From: Azospirillum brasilense
GTDB lineage: Bacteria; Pseudomonadota; Alphaproteobacteria; Azospirillales; Azospirillaceae
Reading direction: 5' to 3'
NCBI RefSeq assembly: GCF_022023855.1
Contig: NZ_CP059450.1
Location: 186,001-250,000 of the forward strand
DNA length: 64,000 bases
Under the pieces are notes generated by a model. The model was given only the letters and a program-made list of their open reading frames with translations. It was not told the DNA's origin and did no database searches. The first letter of the stretch is position 1, and the number at the start of each line of letters is the position of its first letter. Positions 26,819 through 35,832 of the stretch are shown piece by piece. A program made the position numbers and the translations under genes.

Positions 26819-29800
26819 ATGCCGCTCGTTGATCGCGAGGCGCGCCGGACGGCGCTGACCGCCCACGACGTCTCCCTGGTGGTCGAGGCGGGGGCGGGGA
26901 CCGGCAAAACGTCGGTCATGGCTGGCCGCGTCGCCATGCTGCTTGCCGCGGGGGTTCCGCCGGAGAGCATCGTTGCCATCACGTTTACGGAACTGGCGGC
27001 GGGCGAACTCCTCACCCGCGTCGAGGAATTCGTCGCGGGGCTGATCGATGGCGTGATCCCGCGGGACCTGGAACCCGCCTTCGCGGGTGGGCTCCAGGAC
27101 GAACAGCGGCAACGGTTGCGCGCCGCCGCCGAACAGCTGGATCAGATCGTCTGCTCGACCATCCACGGCTTCTGCCAGCGTCTGATCACGCCCTATCCGA
27201 TTGAGGCGGGGATGGATCCGGGCGCGCGGATCATCGACCCGGGCGAGGCGCACCTCATCTTCCAGGGCATCGTCGACGACTGGCTGCGGGAGCGGCTGTC
27301 CGTGGTGGGAGCGCCAGACGATCTCGTCGTTGAGATGCTGGCGACGCAGGGCGACGAGGCCTCGAAGCTGCTGGAGGAGGTCTGCCGGTTGCAGCGGAGC
27401 TATCGGACGGCGGCGCCGCCGCAGGCGTCCTTTGGAGTGGCCGATGCCGCTGATCTCATCCGGGCCGTCGCCGCGTTCCGCACCTGGTTCGATGGTGTCG
27501 GGCTGGCGTCTCCTGACGAGGCGACGCGGCGGACCCTCGAAACGCTTGAGTCCTTCGCGGACGACGTCGCGCGCCTGGTCGACCAGAACGATGCCGGCGC
27601 GCTGCTCCGCCTCATGAGGCTCTGCAAGGGGCTGTCCTGCGTCGCAGCGACGACGGGGGCGTTCCGGCGGAGTGGCGCGGGGGTGCCGACGAAAGCGGCG
27701 TGGACCACGGCGGCAAAGGCCAGTGGGCGTCCGGGGCGTGACGGTGAAACGCTCGCCGCTGAAGCCAAACAGCACTACGAAGCCGCCGGCGAGGGCTACT
27801 TGCGGCTGGTCAAGGGGCTGGCTGGCCGCCTGTGCGAGCGCATTGCACAGGACTGCGCTGAAGTCAGGGAGCGGTACACCGCCCTCAAGCGCCGCGCTGC
27901 GCTCATCGATTTCGACGATCTCCTGCACATCGCGCGCAATCTTCTGCGCGAGCACCCGGAGATTCGCCGCGAACTTGCTGCCCGCCACCGCTGCATTCTC
28001 GTCGATGAATTCCAGGACACCGACGCGCTGCAGGCCGAGATCATCTGGCTGTTGGCCGGCGAAGGCGACGCACACGCCGGCTGGAAAGCGTTCGACATCC
28101 GTCCCGGCGCCCTCTTCGTCGTGGGCGATCCAAAGCAGGCCATCTACCGTTTCCGTGGCGGCGATGTGGCGACCTATCGTGAGGCCTGCGGGCTTCTGGT
28201 GAAGGGATGTGAGAGCCGCAAGCTGGTCATCAACGTCAACTTCCGGTCTGTCCCCCCGGTTCTGCAGCACGTCAACAGGTGCTTTAAGGCACCGCTTTCC
28301 CAACCGGGGCAGCCCGGATTCCAGGAACTCAATGCCTACGCGGCGGACTCGGGAAGCCCGGCCGTCCTGGCCCTGGATGTTCCGAACCCGAACCTTGATC
28401 CATCGGCCGAGCAACTGCGCGAAGCGGAAGCCCGGCGGGTTGCGGAGCTGGTGCGGGGGCTGATTGGAGAGCTGGAGATCCGTGGCCGGGATGGCGCGCG
28501 CCGCTGCAGCGCCGGCGACATCGCCCTTCTGGCGCCCGCGGGCAGTGACCTCTGGATCTACGAGCGCGCGCTCGAGGATGCCGGTCTGCCGATCGCGACG
28601 CAGGCGGGCAAAGGCCTGATGCGGCGCCAGGAGATTCAGGATCTGCTGGCGCTCACCCGGGTCCTGGCGGACAGCCGTGACACGTTGGCGCTTGGGGCGC
28701 TGCTCCGTGGTCCGCTGGTCGGTCTGACCGAAGCCGACCTGCTCGACGCAACGGCCAGGCTGCCAGGCGGCGAGAAGATCCGTCTGTGGACCGATCCCGA
28801 CACGGTCGACCACCCTGTGCTCAGGGAAACGTTGAGGCAGCTCCGCCCGCTGGCGCGGAGCGCGCGCTTTACGACACCGTTTGCGCTTCTCTGTGCCGCG
28901 GTCGAAGCGCTCCGGGTCAGGCCGATTCTCGCCGCACGCCATGAGCGCGCGGCGGAGCGGGCCCTGGCCAACGTGGAGCTCTTTTTGGAAATGGCGCGTC
29001 CCTACGCCGTACGGGGGCTGCGCGTGTTCGCCCGCGACATGCAGCGACACTGGGAAGACGCGGACCGCATGGCGGAGGGCCGCCCGGACAGTGAGGCCGA
29101 TGCGGTCAGCATCATCACGATCCACTCGTCGAAAGGGCTCGAGTTCCCGGTCGTGGTGCCGATCAACGGCATGGCGGGTTTCACGTACCCCAGCGCCGTG
29201 CACCGCCGCTCGGACGACACGCTGCACTTCAAAGCGTTCGGACTGGCATCGGCGGACTATGATGCGGCGATCGATGAGGATCGCCAAGAAACGAGGCTGG
29301 AACGCGAACGGCTGTGGTACGTGGGCCTGACGCGGGCGCGCGATCTCCTGGTGCTGCCGCGTCATGAGGCCGACCTGCCAAATTCCTGCTGGGCTCGGGC
29401 GTTGGAGTTCGGGCTGGCCGACCTGCCTTCCATCGATCCGGCCGTGTTTTGTGAGGATCTCCCTCGGCGGCCGGCAAACGTGAGGAACGAACAGACCGCG
29501 CCGCAGTTTGTCGATGAAAGCAGGCGAGTTCTGGCTGCGTCCTTCCAGGTCAAGTGGCGGCGGCCCAGCGATGTCGACCGCGACCGCTCTACGGTGGAGC
29601 TGATGCCAGTGCACGCATCGGCGGCTTCCTTCGTCAGCGGCTATGAGGACATCCAGGGCTCTGCCATTCGCGGCAACGTTCTGCATAAGCTGATGGAGGA
29701 GGTTCTGCTTGGCCTGCTTGGCGACGGGGAGCCCGCTCTGGTGGCGCGGGCTGAGGAGCTGCTGGAGCAGCTCGAAATCGAGCCCGCCGCCGATCCGAAG

Positions 29801-30163
29801 GACGGGCCTTGTCCGGCCGAGATGGCGGCGACCGTGGCCAACACCCTCCGGATTCCGGTCGTTGCGGCAGCGCGTCCGCGTCTCCACCCGGAGGCTGTGG
29901 TTCTGTCGGTGAGCAACGCTGGGGATGAGCGTTTGGGAATATGCGGCATCGCGGACGCTCTCGAGGTTGAGGGGGGCCGAATTCTCACTGTCTTCGATTG
30001 GAAGAGCGACGTCGATCCGTCATCCCAGGCGCAGGCCGATTATCGGGTGCAGGTCGAGGATTATCTCCTGGCGGTCAACGCATCGGCGGGCTACGTGGTC
30101 TACATGTCCACCGGCTCCGTCGATTCGGTTGGAATGCCGGCGACGACGGCGGCCTACGGATAG
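26819..30163 (+). CDS. AddA/UvrD-like helicase-nuclease
   Basis: A 1114-residue superfamily 1A helicase. Walker A AGAGTGKTSVMAGR (about 24-37); AITFTELAAGEL (motif Ia); CSTIHGFCQRL; ILVDEFQDTDALQ (Walker B, about 396); GDPKQAIYRFRGGD; TIHSSKGLEFPVV; YVGLTRARDLLVLP. It has a C-terminal RecB-like nuclease domain (NVLHKLMEE, ICGIADALE, LTVFDWKSD, QVEDYLLAVNA). All helicase motifs are intact. The start follows GGGAGGAG. It is translationally adjacent to the AddB-like gene, so they form one operon. Confidence 0.93.
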   Translation: MPLVDREARRTALTAHDVSLVVEAGAGTGKTSVMAGRVAMLLAAGVPPESIVAITFTELAAGELLTRVEEFVAGLIDGVIPRDLEPAFAGGLQDEQRQRLRAAAEQLDQIVCSTIHGFCQRLITPYPIEAGMDPGARIIDPGEAHLIFQGIVDDWLRERLSVVGAPDDLVVEMLATQGDEASKLLEEVCRLQRSYRTAAPPQASFGVADAADLIRAVAAFRTWFDGVGLASPDEATRRTLETLESFADDVARLVDQNDAGALLRLMRLCKGLSCVAATTGAFRRSGAGVPTKAAWTTAAKASGRPGRDGETLAAEAKQHYEAAGEGYLRLVKGLAGRLCERIAQDCAEVRERYTALKRRAALIDFDDLLHIARNLLREHPEIRRELAARHRCILVDEFQDTDALQAEIIWLLAGEGDAHAGWKAFDIRPGALFVVGDPKQAIYRFRGGDVATYREACGLLVKGCESRKLVINVNFRSVPPVLQHVNRCFKAPLSQPGQPGFQELNAYAADSGSPAVLALDVPNPNLDPSAEQLREAEARRVAELVRGLIGELEIRGRDGARRCSAGDIALLAPAGSDLWIYERALEDAGLPIATQAGKGLMRRQEIQDLLALTRVLADSRDTLALGALLRGPLVGLTEADLLDATARLPGGEKIRLWTDPDTVDHPVLRETLRQLRPLARSARFTTPFALLCAAVEALRVRPILAARHERAAERALANVELFLEMARPYAVRGLRVFARDMQRHWEDADRMAEGRPDSEADAVSIITIHSSKGLEFPVVVPINGMAGFTYPSAVHRRSDDTLHFKAFGLASADYDAAIDEDRQETRLERERLWYVGLTRARDLLVLPRHEADLPNSCWARALEFGLADLPSIDPAVFCEDLPRRPANVRNEQTAPQFVDESRRVLAASFQVKWRRPSDVDRDRSTVELMPVHASAASFVSGYEDIQGSAIRGNVLHKLMEEVLLGLLGDGEPALVARAEELLEQLEIEPAADPKDGPCPAEMAATVANTLRIPVVAAARPRLHPEAVVLSVSNAGDERLGICGIADALEVEGGRILTVFDWKSDVDPSSQAQADYRVQVEDYLLAVNASAGYVVYMSTGSVDSVGMPATTAAYG

Positions 30164-30697
30164 GCCGCCAGTGTTGCGACCTCCCACCTGTCAGGGGGAC
30201 GACGATGCAGGCAGGTCCCTAACGCCAACGTGCCTGTGCCCGCACTGTGCCAAAGGCCGGCTTCTGGCATGGAGGTGGACAGGGTCGGCGTTCTGAGCCG
30301 GTCGGACGTGCGGAGGCCCCGTGGCCGCCATCAGCGGGGCTATCAGGTGGACCGCCGTGAGGCCGGTGCAGAGGTTCTCATGGCCGGCAAAGACGGCCGG
30401 GAGACCGTTTTTCGAGGGCATCGGCGGCACGTCAACGTTGGCGCGTCGCGGAGCCGCGCCGGCCGGAGACGCGTCATGGGACGATCAGCACGGCCGCGTC
30501 CGGAGCCGCCTCCTGCACCGGATGACCAACATGGCTTGCGAACAAGACACTGGCCGCAACCGCGTTCATAGCCGGCAAAGCGTCTGCACCTGTGGGCCTC
30601 ACCCGGTGGGCACTGGGATCGCCGGCGCGGTGATGAGCTTGGCTCCGGTCACATCATCAGTAAGCGGAGCGTGATTGCACCGGATCAGGCGTTGACG
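30164..30697. other. Gene-free stretch before the IS66 element
   Basis: About 530 bases after the helicase-nuclease gene in which I see no supported gene or RNA. It ends at the left terminus of the IS66 element. Confidence 0.4.
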
Positions 30698-30781
30698 GTA
30701 AGCGTTACGAACGCTCCCTTCTTCCCAAACCGGGTTCCGTGATCGAGATTGCGCGCGGGCTCACGGGGCGCGGAGGGTACG

Positions 30782-31231
30782 ATGGAGGATGGCGTCAGAC
30801 TTCATCCCAGGCTTGAAGCCATGGATGAAGGCAGGCCGTATCGGCGGGTCGAGGTGATCACGGGGCGGCGACAGCGACGCTCGTACACGGCGGAGGAGAA
30901 GGCGCGCATCGTGGCGGAGAGCGCGGCGCCGGGCGTCAACATCTCGGAAGTCGCACGGCGCAACGGGGTGAACCGCGGCCTGCTCACGGTCTGGCGCCGG
31001 GAGGCAGGCATCGTCGCGGAGGCGATCCCTGTGCAGACACCGCTGTTCGTCCCGGTCACGATGGTCGAGGAAGCGACGCCCGCTCCCCCAGAGGATCGCC
31101 GCCCGGCACCTCGGGAGGCGGCGCCGGGTCGCATCGAGATGGACCTGCGCAGTGGGCGGTTGGTGTTCCATGGCGCCGTCGATCCCGGCCTCGCGGCGGC
31201 GGTCATCGCGGCGGCCCGGGGGCGGGGGTGA
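30782..31231 (+). CDS. tnpA: IS66 accessory protein TnpA
   Basis: A 149-residue protein with the IS66 TnpA helix-turn-helix: RRSYTAEEKARIVAES, then NISEVARRNGVNRGLLTVWRR. The C-terminal helix is typical (DPGLAAAVIAAARG). The ATG at 30782 and stop at 31231 overlap the tnpB start by four bases. Apparently intact. Confidence 0.9.
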   Translation: MEDGVRLHPRLEAMDEGRPYRRVEVITGRRQRRSYTAEEKARIVAESAAPGVNISEVARRNGVNRGLLTVWRREAGIVAEAIPVQTPLFVPVTMVEEATPAPPEDRRPAPREAAPGRIEMDLRSGRLVFHGAVDPGLAAAVIAAARGRG

Positions 31232-31437
31232 TCACGCTGCGTCCCGACCTCAAGGTCGTGGTCGCCACGCAGCCCATCGACTTCCGCAAGGGCGTCCATG
31301 GCTTGGTCGCCCTGGTCGCCGAGGCGCTGAAGGCCGATCCCTATTGCGGCGACGTCTTCGTCTTCCGCTCCAAGCGCAAGGACCGACTCAAAATCCTGGT
31401 CTGGGACGGCAGCGGGCTGGTCGTCCCGGCGTCATGA
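31228..31437 (+). pseudogene. tnpB: IS66 TnpB, 5' part (split by insertion)
   Basis: 69 residues of TnpB (QPIDFRKGVHGLVALV, then KRKDRLKILVWDGSGL). Family identity stops at the CTG codon at 31417-31419, and the last few residues (VVPAS) come from the inserted element. The C-terminal remainder resumes at 33794. Deleting 31420-33793 restores an uninterrupted frame reading WDGSGL-VLATKWLEAG. Confidence 0.88.
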
Positions 31438-31467
31438 TGCCTCTCCACAGCAGGTTTATCGGTATCA

Positions 31468-33552
31468 TCACGTGACGTGCTCGACTTTGGTCGGCTTGCG
31501 GGGACGGCGCTTCTGGTCGTGAGCTAGGGCATCGTCCAGGCGGACGAGCCAGAGGTTCTGGCTCACCGCTTGTGCCCGACGCGCCGGGACCAGCCCTTTG
31601 TACAGCCACCGGTAGATCGTGCCCTCGGGGACGCCAAGGCGGACTGACAATTCTGCCACCGTGAACTCGTCCGGAGCCCGCTCCACCACCAGGGTCGGGC
31701 GGTGCCGGCCATCCGGCAACAGACCCCGGCGCTGCAGCCATGCACGCACGCTGCCTTCCGTAACCGGGCGGCCGTGCGGCGTGAGCCAGCCCTCGGCGGC
31801 CAGGGTCCGGGCGATGGCCGGCGGGCGCAGGCCCTCGGTGAACAGCGCTGTGGTCCGGGCAAGAAGTTCGTCGTGCCCGGCCAACTGGGTCATGCGCCGT
31901 ACCGCCCGCCGCAGCCGGTGGCGGGTTCGGCGGCCGCCGGCCCACTGGCACTCCACCGCCATGTTCTCGGTCTCGCCCTCGACCGTGGCCACCACCCGAT
32001 CCAGCATCAGGCGGACGATCTCCTTGCGCTCGGCCGCGGTGGTGCTCGCCGTCCGCCAGATCGCCGGCATGTCGGCGGCGAGCCGTTCGATGGCGGCCCG
32101 ATCCGCCGCGGTCAGCCGGGCCGGCTGGCGGGCCAGGAAGCGGGCATGCTCGGCCGTAAGCTGCGTCTCGGCCTGCAACGCCGCCTCCCAGCGCCGTTCC
32201 AGCGTGCGGGCGACCAGCCGGTTTTCCGGCTCGACCTCGTCATATTGGCGTTGCGCCCGTTCGGTTTCATAGCGTGCCTGCTCGAGCCGCAATTCCCACT
32301 GCCGATGCTCCCGGGCGCGTTCGATCTCCACGTCCTCGGCGAGTTGCAAGGCGACGTCGATGGCGCCGGGCCGCAGCGCCGCCAGGACCAGGTCGGCGAT
32401 GAGGGCGTCCAGGGTCTCGCCGGCGAACCCCTGGCAATGCTCCTCGCCGCGGTTGATCATCCGCCGCGTGCACTCGTAGCGCAGGCTGTGGCCGTTGTTG
32501 CGGTAGGTCGTCACCATGCGCGAGCCGCAGCGGCCGCAGACCAGGATCCCGGTCAGCAGCGACGGCCCGCCGCGGGCGACGCCGATGTGCTTGCTCTGGT
32601 TGGCCTTCAATTGGCGCTGGTTCCTCTCGAACGTGTCCCAATCGATGTAGGCCGGCCAGCGGTCCTTGATCAGGATCTGCCACTCGCCGGGACTGGTCGC
32701 CCGGCTTCGTTTCGAGGGGTCCGTCGGCGGAGGCCGCTGCCGGCCATACGCGTAGGCGCCGGCATAGGCAGGGCTCGTCAGGAGTTTCAGCACGGCATTC
32801 CGGGTGACGGGCGCCCACACGAGGTCCCCCTTGGCCGGCCCGCCCCGCACCCGATCGGGGAGTTGGAGGCTGTGGGCGTGGAAGTACCGCACCACACCGT
32901 GGATGCTGCGCCGCCGCTCGAACACCTCAAACACCAGGTGCAGACTTTCCCGGGCCCGCTCGTCGGGATCCTGGACGACCTCCCCCGAGGGCCGGCGGAG
33001 GAAGCCGCGCGGCATCGGAAAGCCGAAGTCGCCGCGCTCGGCCTTGTTCCAGCGCCCCTCCTCGAAGCGGGCGCGCATGATGTGCAGTTCCGCCTCGCTC
33101 ATCGTGCCCTTCAGCCCGAGCAGGAGCCGGTCGTTGTAAAGACCGGGGTCGTAGACGCCGTCGTTGTCGCCGATCAGCGTCCCGGCCAGAGCGCAAATTT
33201 CCAGGAGATGGTACCAGTCCCGGCAGGACCGGGCGAGCCGGGAGACTTCGAAGCCGAGGATCAGGCCGACGTGGCCGAGCCCGACCTCCGCCACCAAGCG
33301 CTGGAAGCCGGGACGGCCCACGGTGGAGGCGGCGGAGCATCCCAGGTCGTCGTCGATAACGGTGACCTATGGCCGGGCCCAGCCCAGCAGACAGGCCCGC
33401 TCCACCAGGGCGTACCGCACCGCGGTGGACTCCCGGTTGTGCTCCAACTGCTGCAGCGTGGACAGGCGGACGTAGACGACCGCCTGTCGATCAAGGTGGC
33501 GCCCCTCCACCTTGCTCGGCAGCGTCCCACTGCTCCGTCTCCAGCGGCTCAT
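31468..33552 (-). pseudogene. Large serine recombinase interrupted by an amber codon
   Basis: About 695 codons from an ATG at 33552. The first 61 residues carry the catalytic region VVYVRLSTLQQ. A TAG at 33367-33369 follows GWARP, and the same frame then continues VTVIDDDLGCSAAS, IGDNDGVYDPGLYNDRLLLG, a recombinase domain, a zinc ribbon (CGRCGSRM ... CTRRM), a coiled coil and a C-terminal helix-turn-helix. The paralogue at 35819-37891 is intact across the same point. Only the 617-residue part without the catalytic serine could be made as a long product, so the element is probably immobile. Confidence 0.85.
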
Positions 33553-33688
33553 GACCGGCCTCCGCCAGATCCCGGCCTTGCGCCATGCGCCACGCCAGAT
33601 GTCCGAGCAGAACCGCCAGCCTCTGCCGGCGCGCTCGCGGCAGGTCGCTCCAGGTCACTGTCTCGGTGATCGTCGCTGGTTCGGGCAT
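33491..33688 (-). CDS. Small protein upstream of serine recombinase
   Basis: 65 residues from an ATG at 33688, with TWSDLPRARRQRLAVLLGHLAWRMAQ. It overlaps the recombinase start by about 60 bases. The other recombinase element also has a small gene (35647-35832) directly overlapping the recombinase start, so this looks like a conserved accessory gene of such elements. Function unknown. Confidence 0.6.
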   Translation of the reverse strand: MPEPATITETVTWSDLPRARRQRLAVLLGHLAWRMAQGRDLAEAGHEPLETEQWDAAEQGGGAPP

Positions 33689-33793
33689 GGTGCTTCGCCA
33701 CCCATTGCGCTAGCGCCCGCAGAGCCTCCACCCCGACGCCGGGCTCCGAATCCAACCCGACCTTCTTTGTAGAGGTTCCTTGTCGAGGGGATG

Positions 33794-33955
33794 GTTCTCG
33801 CAACAAAATGGCTTGAAGCCGGCCGCTTCTCCTGGCCGCCGGTCCAGGACGGAGCGATCCGTCTGAGCGCGGTGCAGTTCGCGCTTCTGCTCGACGGGCT
33901 GGCGTGGCAAACGGCCTCGCCGCCACCGGTCAAGAAGCCGCGCTGGATGGGCTGA
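33794..33955 (+). pseudogene. tnpB: IS66 TnpB, 3' part
   Basis: 53 codons reading VLATKWLEAGRFSWPPVQDG and then RLSAVQFALLLDGLAWQ, the standard C terminus of IS66 TnpB, ending in TGA at 33953-33955. It is separated from its 5' part by the serine-recombinase element. Confidence 0.85.
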
Positions 33956-34006
33956 ATGCGTTGATTTACCTGGGTTTCTGTGGGTTTTCTCGGTATACTC
34001 CGGGGC

Positions 34007-35341
34007 ATGCCGCCGCCCCCCGATCCACTCCCTCAAGACCCCGCCGAGCTGGCCCGCATGGTCCGTCGCCTCGCCGCCGAAAAGGCGGAGTTGCAAGAGC
34101 AGGTGAAAACCCTGAAGGCGCTGATCTTCGGGGCCAAGTCGGAGAAGGCGGCGGTGATCGATCCCCAATAGGGCCTCCTCGATCTCGGCGATCTCGCCCT
34201 TGAGGCCGCGCCGCCGGCCAACGACAACGCCAGCCGGGCCGCCCCTGAGCGCCCGCGGCGGCCGGCGAACCGGAACGTCGGCGCGCTGCCCCGGCATCTG
34301 CCGCGGGTGGAGAGGGTGATCGAGCCGGAGAGCACCACCTGCCCCTGCTGCGCGGGGCGGCTGCACCGGATCGGCGAGGATGTCGCCGAGGCGCTGGACG
34401 TCATCCCCGCCGTCGTGCGCGTGCTGCGCACGATCCGGCCCAAGTACGTCTGCCGGGCCTGCGCCGGCCGCCCGGTCCAGGCTCCGGCCCGGCCGCGGGT
34501 CGTGGACGGCGGCATGGCCTCCACCGCCCTGGTCGCCCATGTGGTGGTGGCGAAGTTCGCTTGGCATCTGCCGCTGTACCGGCAAGCGCAGATGTTCGCC
34601 GGTCAGGGCGTGGCGCTCGACCGCGCCACCCTGATGTTCTGGGTTCGCCGGGCGGCATGGTGGCTGAAACCCTTGTACGATCGGCTCCTGCTCTACATCC
34701 GTTCCCAGGAGCGGGTGTACTGCGACGAGACGCCGTTGCCCCGGCTCGATCCCGGGCGGGGCCGGACCAAGGTGTGCCAGCTCTGGGCCCAGGCGGTGGA
34801 CGACCGCCCCTGGCGGGAGCCGGCCATGCCGGCGGTCGGCTACGTGTTCGCCGAGGGGCGCGACACGGCGACGCTGCAGGAGCAGATGACGGCTTTCGCC
34901 GGCATTTTGCAGGTTGACGGCTACGCCGCCTACAAGGCGCTGGTGCGCCGCCGCCGCTCCGGGGCAAAGGTCCGGCTGGTGTTCTGCCTGAGCCACGCAC
35001 GCCGCAAGTTCGTGGCGGTGTTCAAGACCACCAGGTCGGACGTGGCGCGCGACGTGATCGCGCGCATTGGCGCGGTGTATACCATCGAGGAGCGCATCCG
35101 CGGTACGACGGCCGAAACGCGGCGCCGGGCGCGGCAGGCCGAAAGCCAGCCGCTCATGGAGGCGCCGAAGGCCCGGCTGCTGGAGGTGCGGGGCGAGATC
35201 TCCGGCCAGTCGAGCCTAGCCAAGGCGATCAACTACACCCTGGGCCACTGGGACGGGCTGGCGGCTTTCCTCGACGACGGCCGTATCGACGTCGATACGA
35301 ACACGGTGGAAAGAAGCATGCGCCCGATCGCCATCGCCCGT
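34007..35341 (+). pseudogene. tnpC: IS66 transposase TnpC, 5' part with amber codon
   Basis: Starts at an ATG at 34007 (MPPPPDPLPQDPAELARMVR). After 54 codons a TAG at 34169-34171 interrupts AVIDPQ-stop-GLLDLGDL; the frame then continues through the zinc-finger region (CPCCAGRLHRIGEDVAE, YVCRAC), YCDETPLPRLDPG, LQVDGYAAYKAL, CLSHARRKF and NTVERSMRPIAIA. IS66 sequence ends there because of the second recombinase element. The C terminus resumes at 37917. Confidence 0.88.
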
Positions 35342-35414
35342 CCATTGTGCCCATGCCGGGCAGGATGTTGACGTCCATTACCGCTGGCATCCGCTGTATG
35401 GCCGTCGCGTACGG

Positions 35415-35816
35415 GTGATGTGGAGCGAGGCGCGCGCCATCGGCCATCTGGTTTTCGTCGAGGCGGCGCCCGGCATCATCACGGTGTTGCCGGAATGGAT
35501 GCTGGACCCTGTCATCTGCGCCGGCATGGTACTCGGTACGCCGCGGGTCGCGGTGGAAGCGCTCATCAACCTTCAGCGTCAGCTGAGCGACAGCGGATTC
35601 AGGCGAAGCTCTCCAGGCGATGCGATCATCGTCCCGGAGGAGCGACATGAAAATGCCGTCAGCATCAACACGACGGGCCAAGACCCGGCGTCAGTTCAGC
35701 ATGGCCTTCGACACCGCAAGGCTGCGGACGATCAGCCCGGCCGACCGCGCCGCGGCGGTGGTGCAACTGGCCCTTCTCCTGATGGAAGCCGCAGGTGCCG
35801 GAACCGGGGAGCGTGA
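35415..35816 (+). CDS. DUF5372-like protein
   Basis: The frame encodes WHPLYGRRVRV (starting upstream of 35415, without an obvious start codon), then GHLVFVEAAPGIITVLPEWM and VALALINLQRQL-like sequence, as in the small DUF5372 proteins that precede alphaproteobacterial serine recombinases. The first usable start is GTG at 35415 or ATG at 35418, which would drop the conserved N terminus, so it may be truncated. The tail past about 35720 overlaps the next gene and is low-complexity. Confidence 0.55.
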   Translation: MMWSEARAIGHLVFVEAAPGIITVLPEWMLDPVICAGMVLGTPRVAVEALINLQRQLSDSGFRRSSPGDAIIVPEERHENAVSINTTGQDPASVQHGLRHRKAADDQPGRPRRGGGATGPSPDGSRRCRNRGA

Positions 35817-35832
35817 CGATGGCGAACACTGA
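35647..35832 (+). CDS. Small accessory protein of the serine-recombinase element
   Basis: 61 residues from an ATG at 35647, with GGAGGAG shortly upstream (MPSASTRRAKTRRQFSMAFD, then ADRAAAVVQLALLLMEAAG). The stop at 35832 overlaps the recombinase start by 14 bases. It matches the position and general character of the 65-residue gene in the other element. Function unknown. Confidence 0.6.
   Translation: MKMPSASTRRAKTRRQFSMAFDTARLRTISPADRAAAVVQLALLLMEAAGAGTGERDDGEH

Larger units (their letters stand above)
31420..33793. mobile_element. Serine-recombinase element inserted in IS66 tnpB
   Basis: About 2,374 bases bounded by TGGT at 31418-31421 and TGGT at 33792-33795, at exactly the points where TnpB homology stops and resumes. 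It carries a large serine recombinase gene (broken by an amber codon) and a small upstream gene. The short shared core fits serine-recombinase integration, which does not duplicate longer targets. Confidence 0.75.

Noticed and set aside
26744-29887. 1047-codon minus-strand frame opposite the AddA-like helicase
   Set aside because: Low-complexity antisense shadow; the plus strand has every helicase motif.
31470-31482. GTGACGTGCTC near the left end of the first recombinase element, resembling the shared 18-bp motif
   Set aside because: Only the last 8 bases match and it is inside a mobile element, so it is treated as chance.
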